The notes beneath the pieces were generated by a model, which worked only from the letters and a program-made list of their open reading frames with translations, was not told the DNA's origin and did not search any database. Both the position numbers and the translations under genes were made by a program. From Henriciella litoralis (GTDB lineage: Bacteria; Pseudomonadota; Alphaproteobacteria; Caulobacterales; Hyphomonadaceae): DNA of 64,000 nucleotides. Where the stretch lies: the NCBI RefSeq assembly GCF_002088935.1, contig NZ_NCSS01000006.1, forward strand, positions 186,001-250,000. Direction: 5' to 3'. Shown one piece after another: positions 1 through 8,713 of this stretch. Numbering within the stretch: position 1 is the first letter of the stretch; every line of letters begins with the position of its first letter.

Positions 1-102
1 AACCGCCACAGGTGCCCCGATCACGCAGGCAGCCGCCAGCGTTATCAACGCAATGGGGTTGAGCCGCTTCAGTCCGGCGAGGGGGGCGGTAGAAAGCTGC
101 AT
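1..102 (-). CDS. ABC transporter permease, N-terminal fragment (probable ferric iron uptake)
   Basis: The first 34 codons of a protein running off the left edge of the window. The translation starts MQLSTAPLAGLKRLNPIALI and continues into a hydrophobic stretch rich in Leu, Ala and Val, which fits the cytoplasmic N-terminus and first membrane helix of an FbpB-type permease. The ATG lies 17 bases after the stop of the iron-binding lipoprotein gene on the same strand, so the two are probably one operon, the permease forming the inner-membrane channel for iron delivered by that protein. The identity rests mostly on context, because only the extreme N-terminus is visible. Confidence 0.6.
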   Translation of the reverse strand, partial: MQLSTAPLAGLKRLNPIALITLAAACVIGAPVAV

Positions 103-119
103 GGTGGCAGGCGCTTGGC

Positions 120-1232
120 CTAGTTCCAACCGGCCGCGTCGAAGATGCGCTGCGCTTCGGCCTGACGCTCGCCAAATGTATTGAGCGGTGTCTCGCTGTC
201 CGCGACCTCTGGGATCGCATCCAGACCTTCCGGCCAGGTCGCGCCTTCTGCCACCGGTATTTCCTTGGTCTCGTCAACGAGAAGACCCTGGCCCTGTTCG
301 GTCAGCAGGAATTCGATAAATTCGAGCGCTTCATCAACATTGGTTGCATTCGCCGCCAGCGCCGCGCCCGTTATGTTGACGTGCATGCGTCCGCCATCGC
401 CGAAGCCGGGGAAAATCAGACGCGTCGAATCTGCCGCTTCGCGCGCTGAGTTGGCACCGCTCTGCGCCATGCGAACCCAGTAATAGTGATTGGTCACAGC
501 AACGCTGCAAAGGCCAGCGGCCACCGCTTCGATCTGGTCTGTATCGCCGCCCTGTGGGCTGCGAGCCATATTCGCGACGACGCCTTTCGCCCAGGCCTCG
601 GCCTCTTCGGGGCCCCAGCGCTCAATCATTTCGGCCATCAGCGACAGATTGTAGATATTGGTGGACGAGCGCACGCAGATCTCACCTTTGAGGGATGGAT
701 CGGCGAGGTCCTTCCACTCATCGACCTGATCTGGCGAGATGCGTTCCGGGTCATAGGCAACACCGCGAACACGGCGGGCGAGGCCGACATATTGGCGGTC
801 TGGTTCCAGCAGGCGCTCAGGAATGCGGCCTTCAAACTCGCCGGATGGCAGGGCTTGGGTCAGGCCAGCATCTTCAAACCGCCAGAGGGCGCCAGCATCG
901 GATGCAATGATAAGGTCCGCCGGGCTGTTTTCGCCTTCGGCTTTCATCGTCTCAAGCAACTGGTTTGCACCTGCTTCACGGAAGAGAACACGGATGCCCG
1001 TCTTTTTCTCGAACGCATCATACATGAACTTGTCCGAATCATAGTGACGCGCGGAATAAATCCGCAGCGTCGCATCTGACTTTGGCGGCGTCGCATCGCC
1101 GGTCTCAACAGACGCGGGCGAGCCGTCAGAACCGGTATTCGCCGGGTCGGCGCCGTCAGATGCGGATGGACTACAGGCGACCAGCATTCCTGCCAGCGCA
1201 AAACACGAAAATTTTCTGAATGATCTGAGCAT
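120..1232 (-). CDS. Fe(3+) ABC transporter substrate-binding lipoprotein (FutA/FbpA-like)
   Basis: Periplasmic ferric-iron-binding component of an ABC importer. The N-terminus is a lipoprotein signal ending in the lipobox LVAC (Cys about residue 20), followed by a Ser/Asp/Gly-rich linker. The mature domain opens with IYSARHYDSD and later has NHYYWVRM around residues 248-255. The RHY motif and the paired tyrosines match the iron-coordinating residues of FutA-type proteins. Length (370 aa) is normal for the family plus a linker. I chose ATG 1232; a GTG two codons upstream (1238) is the alternative and neither has a strong ribosome site. A Fur-like box sits immediately upstream, and the permease follows 17 bases downstream. 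Confidence 0.9.
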   Translation of the reverse strand: MLRSFRKFSCFALAGMLVACSPSASDGADPANTGSDGSPASVETGDATPPKSDATLRIYSARHYDSDKFMYDAFEKKTGIRVLFREAGANQLLETMKAEGENSPADLIIASDAGALWRFEDAGLTQALPSGEFEGRIPERLLEPDRQYVGLARRVRGVAYDPERISPDQVDEWKDLADPSLKGEICVRSSTNIYNLSLMAEMIERWGPEEAEAWAKGVVANMARSPQGGDTDQIEAVAAGLCSVAVTNHYYWVRMAQSGANSAREAADSTRLIFPGFGDGGRMHVNITGAALAANATNVDEALEFIEFLLTEQGQGLLVDETKEIPVAEGATWPEGLDAIPEVADSETPLNTFGERQAEAQRIFDAAGWN

Positions 1233-1247
1233 AGCCACGCTTAATCA

Positions 1248-1267
1248 CAAATGAGAAGCAATCGCAA
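1248..1267 (-). promoter_or_regulatory. Candidate Fur box upstream of the iron-binding lipoprotein gene
   Basis: Read on the minus strand this is TTGCGATTGCTTCTCATTTG, which by eye resembles the classical Fur site (an imperfect palindrome around ATTCTCATT). It ends about 15 bases before the chosen ATG, so a bound repressor would overlap the promoter or ribosome-binding region. The position before an iron-uptake gene supports the call. Matching was by eye against remembered consensus, not scored. Confidence 0.5.
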
Positions 1268-1367
1268 CTAGGGCAGACAGAGTGTCTCACCCTCAACTGC
1301 CGAACTTCGTCGCAGGCACGTGAAATCCGGTTGTGCATGCGGGGTCTTGCCGCCAGATAGGGAGACG

Positions 1368-2468
1368 ATGAGCCAGACGACTTCAAACCGGCCGCGCACA
1401 AGCGCACACATCGCCATCGCGGGAGCGGGCGTTATCGGGCTCTCATGCGCATTCGAACTGATATCGCGTGGCCATTCAGTCACCCTGTTTGATCCTGCGG
1501 AGCCGTCCAACTCAACCAGTTGGGCCGCCGCCGGGATGATCGCCCCAGCCTACGAACTGATGCTGCAGGGTGAGCAGGAAGATGAGGCGCTGTCTGAGCT
1601 CTGCTTCGAAAGCGCCGCGCTCTGGCAGGATTTTGCCCGGCGCGTACAGGCGGTTTCTGGCGTGCCCGTCGGTTACAATCGGACTCCAACGCTCGCACTT
1701 GCGACCAGCCCCGCTGCAGTTGAGCGGCTGGAGAGGTTGAAAGAGCGGCTCAGCGCTTCAGGGCATGCGCTATCATTGCTGAAATCATCTCGTCTCACGG
1801 CCGAATATGGCCTGTCCGATAAGGTCAGGCTCGCGCTTTGCCTGCCGGATGATCACCAGGTCGACAATCGGCGCTTGCTGGGCGCGCTGCGCGAAGCTGT
1901 TACCGGTGCGGGCGGGCGATTCGTTCAGGCCGCCGTGGACAGTGAAAGCGATATCGAAGCGGCCTGTCCCGAGACAGGCTTCGACGCAATCGTCTGGGCA
2001 AGGGGCGTGAAAGAGTTCGGTGTGACCGGCCGCGTCAAAGGCCAGGCCCTTGCGCTTCAGCCTGTCGCGGGCGCGCCAAGACAGGTTCTTCGGTACGGCT
2101 CTGGCTATATCGTGCCAAAGCCTGACCGGATCGTGATTGGCGCGACAAGCGAAGCTGATTTTTCCAGCGAGGGCGTCACACCTGCCATCACAGACGGCCT
2201 GCTGGCTGATGCGCTCGATATTTGTCCGGCGCTTGTCGGCGCACCCGTGATGGAGCGTTGGGCCGGTTTCAGGCCAAAAGGCCCGACGGAGAGACCCGTG
2301 ATCGGCGCTTATACATCTTATGAGTTCATTGCGTCGGCCCATTACAGGAACGGCGTTCTGCTCGCGCCTGTCACGGCAAAACTCATTGCCGATCAGGTTG
2401 AGGGGCTTAGCTTACAGGCCGAATGGACGACCTTTGCGCCGAGCAATGGTTTGTCCGCATCGGCTTGA
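1368..2468 (+). CDS. FAD-dependent amine/glycine oxidase (ThiO/DadA-like)
   Basis: Flavoprotein of the DAO superfamily (366 aa). A dinucleotide-binding motif IAIAGAGVIGLSCAFELISR lies near the N-terminus, followed by the acidic end of strand 2 (LFDP). STSWAAAGMIAP around residue 60 is typical of the FAD-contacting segment in glycine oxidase/ThiO proteins, and VKGQALAL, GYIVPK and VIGATSE follow in the expected order. Enzymes of this family oxidise glycine or other amines to imines with release of H2O2; ThiO feeds thiamine thiazole synthesis. No other thiamine gene is nearby, so the substrate is uncertain. ATG 1368 is preceded by GGGAG; an upstream in-frame start at 1320 would add a non-conserved extension. 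Confidence 0.8.
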   Translation: MSQTTSNRPRTSAHIAIAGAGVIGLSCAFELISRGHSVTLFDPAEPSNSTSWAAAGMIAPAYELMLQGEQEDEALSELCFESAALWQDFARRVQAVSGVPVGYNRTPTLALATSPAAVERLERLKERLSASGHALSLLKSSRLTAEYGLSDKVRLALCLPDDHQVDNRRLLGALREAVTGAGGRFVQAAVDSESDIEAACPETGFDAIVWARGVKEFGVTGRVKGQALALQPVAGAPRQVLRYGSGYIVPKPDRIVIGATSEADFSSEGVTPAITDGLLADALDICPALVGAPVMERWAGFRPKGPTERPVIGAYTSYEFIASAHYRNGVLLAPVTAKLIADQVEGLSLQAEWTTFAPSNGLSASA

Positions 2469-2526
2469 CGCTGGAATTAAGTGTACGAGGCAGATAGAGA
2501 ACATCGCCTCAGGAGGAGAATTCACC

Positions 2527-3699
2527 ATGCATTCAATCGGTCAGATGACGGAAGACCAGCTTGCCATCAAGGACGCCGTCGAGCGGACCTGTAGCCAGTT
2601 CGATGACGAATACTGGCTGAAGACGGATGAGACGGGCGACTGGCCGGAAGCGTTCTGCGATGCGATGGCGCAAGGCGGCTGGCTTGGCGTGGCGTTTCCA
2701 GAAGAATATGGCGGCGCGGGCCTTGGCCTCACCGAAGCCGCGCTTGTCATGCAGACGGTGACCCGCTCCGGCGCGGGCTTTTCAGGCGCCTCAGCGATCC
2801 ACCTCAACATCTTCGGCCCCAAGCCGCTCGAAAAGTTTGGCAATGCTGAGCAGAAGCGCGAGAACCTGCCGAAAATCATCTCCGGCGAGGAGAAGATGTG
2901 CTTCGCTGTGACCGAGCCGAATTCAGGCCTCGACACATCCAGCCTCGAGACCAAGGCCGAGCGCACGAATAACGGCTACACCATCAATGGCCGCAAGATC
3001 TGGACGACGGGTGCCCAGCGCGCCGACAAGATCCTGATCATCGCGCGCACCACACCAAAGGATCAGTGCGCCAAGCCGTATCTTGGCCTGTCGCTCTTCT
3101 ACACCGACCTCGACCCGAACAAGATCGATCGCAAGCCAATCCCGAAAATGGGCCGCAAAGCGGTCGAGTGTAACATGCTCTATATCGACGGCCTCGAAGT
3201 GCCGAAGGAGCATCTGATTGGCGAAGAAGGCGAGGGCTTCAAATACCTGCTTCAGGGCCTCAACCCGGAACGCGTGCTGTTTGCGGTCGAATCGGTTGGT
3301 CTAGGCTTTGCTGCGCTTGAGCGGGCGACCAATTATGCGAATGAGCGCGTCGTCTTCGGACGTCCCATCGGTCAGAACCAGGGCATTCAGCATCCGCTGG
3401 CCAAGAGCTGGGCAGAGCTGAAAGCCGCCGAACTGCTCGCCTACAAAGCGGCCGGTCTCTATGACGCGGGCGCCGATTGCGGCGCTGAAGCCAACGCCGC
3501 GAAATATCTCGGTACCGAAGCTGGCTTCTCCGCCTGTGAGACAGCCGTGCTGACGCATGGTGGCATGGGCTACGCCAAGGAGTATCATGTCGAGCGTTAC
3601 ATGCGCGAAGCCATGCTGGCTCGTATCGCACCGGTTAGCCGCGAGATGATCCTCAACTTCATCGCAGAGCGCGTACTCGGCCTGCCGAAGAGCTATTAG
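2527..3699 (+). CDS. Acyl-CoA dehydrogenase
   Basis: FAD-dependent acyl-CoA dehydrogenase (390 aa), introducing the alpha-beta double bond in acyl-CoA thioesters. Family segments occur in order: N-terminal helical domain, FAVTEPNSGLDTSSLETKAE, the flavin-contacting GYTINGRKIWTTGAQRA, and in the C-terminal domain VVFGRPIGQNQGIQHPLA and THGGMGYAKEYHVERYMREA. ATG 2527 is fixed by a very strong AGGAGGAG ribosome site; the frame is open upstream but that overlaps the preceding gene. A second, distinct acyl-CoA dehydrogenase lies at 5054, and thioesterase and enoyl-CoA hydratase genes nearby suggest breakdown of a fatty or branched acid. The substrate cannot be read from sequence alone. Confidence 0.92.
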   Translation: MHSIGQMTEDQLAIKDAVERTCSQFDDEYWLKTDETGDWPEAFCDAMAQGGWLGVAFPEEYGGAGLGLTEAALVMQTVTRSGAGFSGASAIHLNIFGPKPLEKFGNAEQKRENLPKIISGEEKMCFAVTEPNSGLDTSSLETKAERTNNGYTINGRKIWTTGAQRADKILIIARTTPKDQCAKPYLGLSLFYTDLDPNKIDRKPIPKMGRKAVECNMLYIDGLEVPKEHLIGEEGEGFKYLLQGLNPERVLFAVESVGLGFAALERATNYANERVVFGRPIGQNQGIQHPLAKSWAELKAAELLAYKAAGLYDAGADCGAEANAAKYLGTEAGFSACETAVLTHGGMGYAKEYHVERYMREAMLARIAPVSREMILNFIAERVLGLPKSY

Positions 3700-3703
3700 G
3701 CGC

Positions 3704-4345
3704 TCACTTCACGCCGCAGGACTGATTCACGTCGAAATGCGCCGTGATGTCGGCGGCTTCGTCGGTCCCGAAGCGCTTGACATGGCCCTGCAGCGTACCG
3801 GCCATTCGGCGCTCGCGGCTGGTCGCAATATGGGTCTCCAGCGTCAGCGTGACGCCGTCTGCTCCCATGAAGCGGCGCGCAACGCGCGCCGGCGAATCCT
3901 CCGGCAGGTTCGGCGGGCGCTCCACGCCATTGTCCCATTGCAGCGCCTGAAGAGGGAACACGCCGGTTTCACCGGGCGCAACGACGGCTTTCGTCGTGAA
4001 GCCGACGGCGAACCAGCGGGATTCTGTCATGTCGCCGCGATGGAAAGAGAGGCCGATCTGAGACTCTCCATTGCACCCGCCCGCCGGGATCAGTTCCTCC
4101 GGGCTGGGCACCGGATTGGATAATTCGGCGCCTGTGGCCTCGAACGAGAATGCATTGATCGGACCGGAGGCCGTGTCGGCTTTGGCGGCCTCGCCCCTAT
4201 CTGCAAGGGTCGATGTATTGGCAGGGCGCTCGTCGGCGCTGGTCTTGGCTTCATTCTCCGGTCCGGCAGATCCGCCGCAGGCCGTGAGCAGGCCAAAGGC
4301 CGCTATGCTGGCCACTTGTACCGTGGTCTTCCAGTATTGTCCCAT
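3704..4345 (-). CDS. Hypothetical lipoprotein
   Basis: Predicted 213-aa outer-envelope lipoprotein. The signal peptide ends in lipobox LLTAC (Cys about residue 23), followed by GGSAGPENEAK and a low-complexity Ala/Thr/Asp linker to about residue 65. The remainder is a single globular domain with an early GGCNGESQIGLSFH segment and a C-terminal FDVNQSCGVK; the two cysteines could form a disulfide. I recognise no family. It is convergent with the acyl-CoA dehydrogenase (stops about 5 bases apart), so probably not part of that operon. Confidence 0.7.
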   Translation of the reverse strand: MGQYWKTTVQVASIAAFGLLTACGGSAGPENEAKTSADERPANTSTLADRGEAAKADTASGPINAFSFEATGAELSNPVPSPEELIPAGGCNGESQIGLSFHRGDMTESRWFAVGFTTKAVVAPGETGVFPLQALQWDNGVERPPNLPEDSPARVARRFMGADGVTLTLETHIATSRERRMAGTLQGHVKRFGTDEAADITAHFDVNQSCGVK

Positions 4346-4431
4346 GTGTCAACGTCTCCTGATGCGCCGCGTCGGACCGGCTATTCAGCAGAGTAAACGG
4401 GGTGTTCCGGCGAACTCCGCCAGATTGCGGC

Positions 4432-4503
4432 CTACATCTTGTCGACGCCTTCCATCAGTTCGAAGACTTCGTCGCGGTTGTTTGTGCGTGGCCTATGCCG
4501 GTC
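4432..4503 (-). other. Possible out-of-frame C-terminal tail of the PaaI thioesterase
   Basis: Just past the thioesterase stop, another minus-strand frame is open for 23 codons and ends in TAG. Its end reads NNRDEVFELMEGVDKM, with codon choice (GAC, GAA, GTC, TTC, CTG, GGC) like real genes here. Skipping one base near ATAAGACC would join the frames. It may equally be chance. Confidence 0.3.
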
Positions 4504-4927
4504 TTATCGGCCGGCGCATGATCGTGCCCGAAAAGTTCAGGCAGGGCTTGCCGTCGCCTGTGATCAGGCCGCGCACGAAGATGATGGAGCGTCCCGCGCG
4601 AAGCACTTCGCCGCGCGCCTCGATATAGGCGCCTTCGGGCGGGCCAGACAGGAACTCGGAATTGAACGCGACTGTAAGGCCGTATTCGTCTTGGATGTGC
4701 TCATGCGCGATCGCAAAGAGCGCATAGTCGGCGAACGCCATCAGGCAGCCGCCGTGAACCACACCGCCGGCATTCATATGTTTGCGAGCTGCCCTGAACG
4801 CCGCCACAGGCCCTTCTTCATCGACCTTGAAATAGAAGGGGCCGGCCGACTCATACTCAAATGGCTCTGTCGGCCATGTGCGCCAGCCGGCAAACTCGCC
4901 CGTCTCGACAATTGTGGGTTGTGTCAT
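4493..4927 (-). CDS. PaaI-family hotdog thioesterase
   Basis: Acyl-CoA thioesterase-like protein of 144 aa with the hotdog fold. AGGVVHGGCLMAFADYALF (residues about 53-71) is the PaaI/YbgC-type active-site loop and central helix. LTVAFNSEFLSGPPEGAYIE and GEVLRAGRSIIFVRGLI are the following strands. Such enzymes hydrolyse acyl- or aryl-CoA esters and recycle CoA in catabolic pathways, consistent with the acyl-CoA dehydrogenases on both sides. The frame stops shortly after FSGTIMRRPIRPA. A coding-looking tail continues in another frame (4432-4503), so the gene may be frameshifted near its 3' end. Confidence 0.85.
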   Translation of the reverse strand: MTQPTIVETGEFAGWRTWPTEPFEYESAGPFYFKVDEEGPVAAFRAARKHMNAGGVVHGGCLMAFADYALFAIAHEHIQDEYGLTVAFNSEFLSGPPEGAYIEARGEVLRAGRSIIFVRGLITGDGKPCLNFSGTIMRRPIRPA

Positions 4928-5053
4928 GTCAGTCCTTCAGGAAATCTGTCTCAAATACAGGCTGCGGCGATGCGGCGGTCACGTCCAGTCTTGCGCTTCG
5001 ACTTTTTTCCCACCAAAGCGTATGCTGAAAACAGATAATGATAGGAGGCTCTC

Positions 5054-6214
5054 ATGGCATTCGATGCCGAAATCCGTCAGGCGTTGATCGAACAGGTCCG
5101 CCGCTTTGTGACCGAGAAATGTATCCCACTGGAAAACCAGGTCGGTGAAACAGACGAAGTGCCACAGGAAATCGTCGATGAGATGAAACAGCTTGGTCTT
5201 TTCGGGCTTGCCGTACCGGAAGACTTTGGCGGCCTCGGCCTCGACATGGAAACCGAATGCCTCGTTGCTTTTGAGCTTGGCCGCACGTCTCCGGCCTTCC
5301 GGTCGGTCGCCGGTACGAATATTGGCATTGGCAGCCAGGCGCTTGTCCTCTTCGGGACCGATGAGCAGAAGGAAAAGTGGCTGCCGGGCATCGCCTCGGG
5401 CGATCTGGTCTCCAGCTTCGCGCTGACCGAGCCGGGCGCAGGCTCCGACGCCGGTAGCCTGACGACAAAAGCCATTCGCGACGGCGATCACTACGTCCTC
5501 AACGGAACCAAGCGCTACATCACCAATGCCAACAAGGCTGACCTGTTCACCGTCATGGCGCGCACGGCGCCGGACGTGAAAGGCCCCAAAGGTGTGTCGG
5601 CCTTTGTCGTTGAACGCGACACGCCTGGCGTCAGCGTTGGCCAGCCTGAGAAGAAGATGGGCCAGCAGGGCGCACATGTCTGTGACGTGATCTTTGAAGA
5701 CGCCCGCGTGCCTGTCGACAATCTCATCGGCAATGAGGGCGAAGGCTTCAAGGTCGCGATGAGCGTGCTCGACAAGGGCCGCCTACACATCTCAGCCGTC
5801 GCGACGGGCATGTCAGAGCGCCTGATCAAGGAAATGGTCGCCTATGCCAGTGAGCGGGTGCAGGGCGGCAAACCGATTATCGACCATCAGCTGATCCAGG
5901 CGCTGCTTGCAGACAGCCAGGCTGAAACCTATGCCGCAAAATGCATGATCCTGGATGCCGCAAAGAAGCGGGATGCTGGTGAGAATGTGACGCTGTTGGC
6001 CTCATCTGCCAAACTGTTCTCAACTGAAGCCAATGGCCGGGTCGCCGACCGCGCCGTGCAGGTCTTCGGCGGGGCAGGGTACATCACTGATTACGGGATC
6101 GAACGCTTTTATCGTGACGCGCGGATTTTCCGCCTTTACGAAGGCACGAGCCAGATTCAGCAGATCATCATTGCCCGAGAACTCAAGAAAAAGGGCGCTG
6201 CCGATCTGCTCTAG
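5054..6214 (+). CDS. Acyl-CoA dehydrogenase
   Basis: A 386-aa acyl-CoA dehydrogenase, clearly different from the one at 2527. It contains SFALTEPGAGSDAGSLTTKA, HYVLNGTKRYITNANKADLF and, near the C-terminus, VFGGAGYITDYGIERFYRDA followed by YEGTSQIQQIIIARELKK, where the Glu of YEGT is the usual catalytic base. This pattern resembles short/branched-chain or butyryl-CoA dehydrogenases. ATG 5054 is preceded by AGGAGGC. A serine hydrolase gene follows 41 bases downstream and may be co-transcribed. The FAD-reduced enzyme would pass electrons to ETF; no ETF gene is in the window. Confidence 0.93.
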   Translation: MAFDAEIRQALIEQVRRFVTEKCIPLENQVGETDEVPQEIVDEMKQLGLFGLAVPEDFGGLGLDMETECLVAFELGRTSPAFRSVAGTNIGIGSQALVLFGTDEQKEKWLPGIASGDLVSSFALTEPGAGSDAGSLTTKAIRDGDHYVLNGTKRYITNANKADLFTVMARTAPDVKGPKGVSAFVVERDTPGVSVGQPEKKMGQQGAHVCDVIFEDARVPVDNLIGNEGEGFKVAMSVLDKGRLHISAVATGMSERLIKEMVAYASERVQGGKPIIDHQLIQALLADSQAETYAAKCMILDAAKKRDAGENVTLLASSAKLFSTEANGRVADRAVQVFGGAGYITDYGIERFYRDARIFRLYEGTSQIQQIIIARELKKKGAADLL

Positions 6215-6255
6215 GCGAGTTCAACGGCAAATGGCGAGACGGACAAGAGGAAAGC

Positions 6256-7491
6256 ATGACGATCCAGGACGATATTCAGGCATCAGATGTAGGTCTGAAC
6301 CAAGAGCGGCTCGACAGGATCGCGACGTATTTCGCGAAGTCTTACCTCGATAGCGGAAAGCTGCCATGCATGGCGACCATGGTGTCGCGAAACGGCCAGA
6401 TCGTCCATGAAGCCTATCGGGGACGCGACGAACTGGACGGCGGTGACCCGATAAATGCGGACACGATCTTCCGTATCTATTCAATGACCAAGCCGATCAC
6501 ATCCGTAGCCGCGATGATGTTGTTCGAGGAAGGGAAGATCCGCCTCGATCATCCGGTCAGCAGATACATTCCGGAATTTGCAGAGACCAAGGTCTGGGTG
6601 AAGGGGACAGCTGACTCATACGACACGCGTGATCCATTGCGGCCGATGGAAGTGCGCGATCTGTTCACGCACACCTCCGGCCTCACCTATGGCTTCCTCA
6701 TGCAGCACGAGGTCGACGAGCTTTACCGCAAGGAAAAGATCGGTCGCCCTGACGAGACGCTTGAGGAAATGTGCGTGCGGCTGGCGAAACTGCCGCTCCT
6801 CTTTTCTCCAGGTACGCGCTGGAATTATAGCCATTCGATAGACGTCCTTGCCCGCGTCGTCGAAGTCGCATCCGGTCAGACGCTCGATGCGTTCTTCGAA
6901 GAACGTATCTTCGGGCCACTCGGCATGGTCGACACAGGGTTCTATGTCCCAGAGGAAAAATGGCCGCGCCTGATGGCGTGCTACGCCAGACACCCGGTGA
7001 CCGGAAAAGTCGATCTGAGCGACGGCAAAGGCGCTGAGTCGCGCGCCTATCGGACGAAGCCGCCGCTGCTCAATGGCGGGGGCGGGCTGGTCTCGACCCT
7101 TCGCGACTATCACCGCTTCTGCCAGATGTTGCTGCACGGCGGCTCGCTCGATGGCACGCGCATCCTCAGCCCCAAGACGGTTGAATTCATGCGCATGAAC
7201 CACCTGCCGGAGAACAAGTCGATCAAGCAGATGGGCGACAAGACCTTTTCCGAAGCGCGCATGGATGGCAATGGCTTCGGCCTTGGCGGCAGTGTGACGA
7301 TCAACGTGGCTGAAACAATGTCCCCGGGCTCAATCGGTACGTTCAGCTGGGGCGGTCTCGCCAACACCTTCTTCTGGATCGACTATGAAGAAGAACTGAT
7401 CGCCATTCAGGCTACGCAGATGATGCCATCGGGGTGCTATCCGATCCGGCCGCAATTCCAGCAGCTTGTCTACGCAGCCATAGACTGGTGA
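6256..7491 (+). CDS. Beta-lactamase-fold serine hydrolase (class C-like esterase)
   Basis: A 411-aa member of the beta-lactamase/EstB-type esterase family. The nucleophile motif SxxK is SMTK at residues 76-79, and the second motif is Y191-S192-H193 in RWNYSHSIDV, where class C beta-lactamases have Y-x-N. Other family segments are DLFTHTSGLTYGF and LLNGGGGLVSTLRDYHRF. No signal peptide is seen, so it probably acts in the cytoplasm on ester substrates rather than in antibiotic resistance. It follows the acyl-CoA dehydrogenase closely, and its stop overlaps the GTG start of the next gene (GTGA), suggesting coupled translation. Confidence 0.88.
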   Translation: MTIQDDIQASDVGLNQERLDRIATYFAKSYLDSGKLPCMATMVSRNGQIVHEAYRGRDELDGGDPINADTIFRIYSMTKPITSVAAMMLFEEGKIRLDHPVSRYIPEFAETKVWVKGTADSYDTRDPLRPMEVRDLFTHTSGLTYGFLMQHEVDELYRKEKIGRPDETLEEMCVRLAKLPLLFSPGTRWNYSHSIDVLARVVEVASGQTLDAFFEERIFGPLGMVDTGFYVPEEKWPRLMACYARHPVTGKVDLSDGKGAESRAYRTKPPLLNGGGGLVSTLRDYHRFCQMLLHGGSLDGTRILSPKTVEFMRMNHLPENKSIKQMGDKTFSEARMDGNGFGLGGSVTINVAETMSPGSIGTFSWGGLANTFFWIDYEEELIAIQATQMMPSGCYPIRPQFQQLVYAAIDW

Positions 7492-7775
7492 GCGAGCAGG
7501 AGAAACAGGGCTCCAAACCGCCAAAGAAAAAACCCGAAACGCTGGATGAGATCATCCTGCGGATGGTGGGTGCGTGCGAGCCAGGCAAGTCTGTGGACCC
7601 GTCTGCCGTCGCCAAGGCATTCCGTAGCGACAACTGGCAGGGCATGATGCGGGAAGTGCGCCTCAGGGCAATCTACCTCGCCAAGACCGGTCAGATTGCG
7701 ATTTACCGCAAAGGAAAGCCGGCAGACCCCGATACGTTCAAAGGGGTCTACCGGCTTGGATTGCCGCAGGACTAA
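7488..7775 (+). CDS. DUF3253-like small protein
   Basis: A 95-aa soluble protein. After a Lys/Pro-rich start (KPPKKKPETLDEIILRMV) it has GKSVDPSAVAKAFRSDNW, MMREVRLRAIYLAKTGQIAI and YRKGKPADPDTFKGVYRL. This resembles the DUF3253 family, small winged-helix-like proteins of unknown function. The GTG start at 7488 overlaps the stop of the hydrolase gene; an ATG at 7434 in the same frame would lie well inside that gene and add sequence unlike the family. The role is unknown. Confidence 0.72.
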   Translation: MSEQEKQGSKPPKKKPETLDEIILRMVGACEPGKSVDPSAVAKAFRSDNWQGMMREVRLRAIYLAKTGQIAIYRKGKPADPDTFKGVYRLGLPQD

Positions 7776-7783
7776 AGCCCCGC

Positions 7784-8575
7784 TTAGCTTTTCTTGAAAT
7801 TCGCGGGACGCTTTTCGAGGAAGGCTTTCACGCCTTCTGCGAAATCAGGTGAGCGACCAGCCGTACGCTGGGCGTAGCGTTCTGCCTGAAGTTGGGTATC
7901 GAAATCATTGTCTTCGGCCTGCCAGACAAGGTCACGAATGATGGAAAGCGCCGTGGTTGGTCCATTCGCCAGCTGCTTGGCATAATTGGTCGCTTCCTCG
8001 AGCAGCTTGTCATCGGCGACGACACGGTTGACGAGGCCCCAGTCAAGCGCCTGCGACGCCGGGATCTTTTCACCGAAAAGGGTCATTTCCATTGCGCGGG
8101 CGCGGCCGATGGCGCGGGTCAGCAAATAGGTCGAGCCGCCATCCGGCACGAGGCCAATCCGGCGAAACGCCTGCAGGAAGTAGGCGCTCTCAGCGGCAAC
8201 AATGAAGTCACCAGCCAGCGCGATCGAACAGCCAACGCCAGCTGCGGCGCCGTTCACAGCCGTGATGACAGGATGCGGGTGCATCCGGATCGACTTGATG
8301 AACGGGTTGTACACGCGGTCCAGCTCACGCCCTGCATCGGGCTTGCGGTCAGGCTGGTTCGCCCCGCCTGGGTTCGCCGACAGATTAGCGCCTGAGCAGA
8401 AGCCACGGCCGTTTGCCGTGATAATGGTGCAGCGCGCTTCATCGCCAGCCTTCTCCAGCGCGAGGCTCATTTCGTTGACCGTATCAACGCCGGCGGCGTT
8501 CATGGTTTTCGGGTCGTTGAATGTCAGGATCGCAATGTCGTCTTCGACGGCATAGGTGATTTTCTCAAAGCTCAT
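7784..8575 (-). CDS. Enoyl-CoA hydratase/isomerase family protein
   Basis: Crotonase-fold protein of 263 aa that hydrates or isomerises enoyl-CoA, the step after acyl-CoA dehydrogenation. It shows the oxyanion-hole segments TANGRGFCSGANLS and AVNGAAAGVGCSIALAGDFI, and the FRRIGLVPDGGSTYLL region whose acidic residue often takes part in catalysis (PaaG/PaaB-like pattern). The start ATG at 8575 follows GAGGAAC; the frame is open six codons further but without a better site. It is convergent with the DUF3253 gene and divergent from the aldehyde dehydrogenase, so it probably has its own promoter in 8576-8713. Confidence 0.92.
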   Translation of the reverse strand: MSFEKITYAVEDDIAILTFNDPKTMNAAGVDTVNEMSLALEKAGDEARCTIITANGRGFCSGANLSANPGGANQPDRKPDAGRELDRVYNPFIKSIRMHPHPVITAVNGAAAGVGCSIALAGDFIVAAESAYFLQAFRRIGLVPDGGSTYLLTRAIGRARAMEMTLFGEKIPASQALDWGLVNRVVADDKLLEEATNYAKQLANGPTTALSIIRDLVWQAEDNDFDTQLQAERYAQRTAGRSPDFAEGVKAFLEKRPANFKKS

Positions 8576-8713
8576 TTGCTTGTTCCTCTTCAAGGTTTGG
8601 CCGTGACTTTATCGATTGGGGCAGGGCTGAAAACCGTGACGTGGCGGCAATGTTTGGTATCGCGCGAATATCCGCTATCCTCTACCGATAGAAAGATAAA
8701 CTGGGAGGTTATC

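Noticed and set aside
6256..7491. Serine hydrolase as an antibiotic-resistance beta-lactamase
   Set aside because: No signal peptide and a Y-S-H second motif typical of esterases; genomic context is acyl-CoA metabolism.
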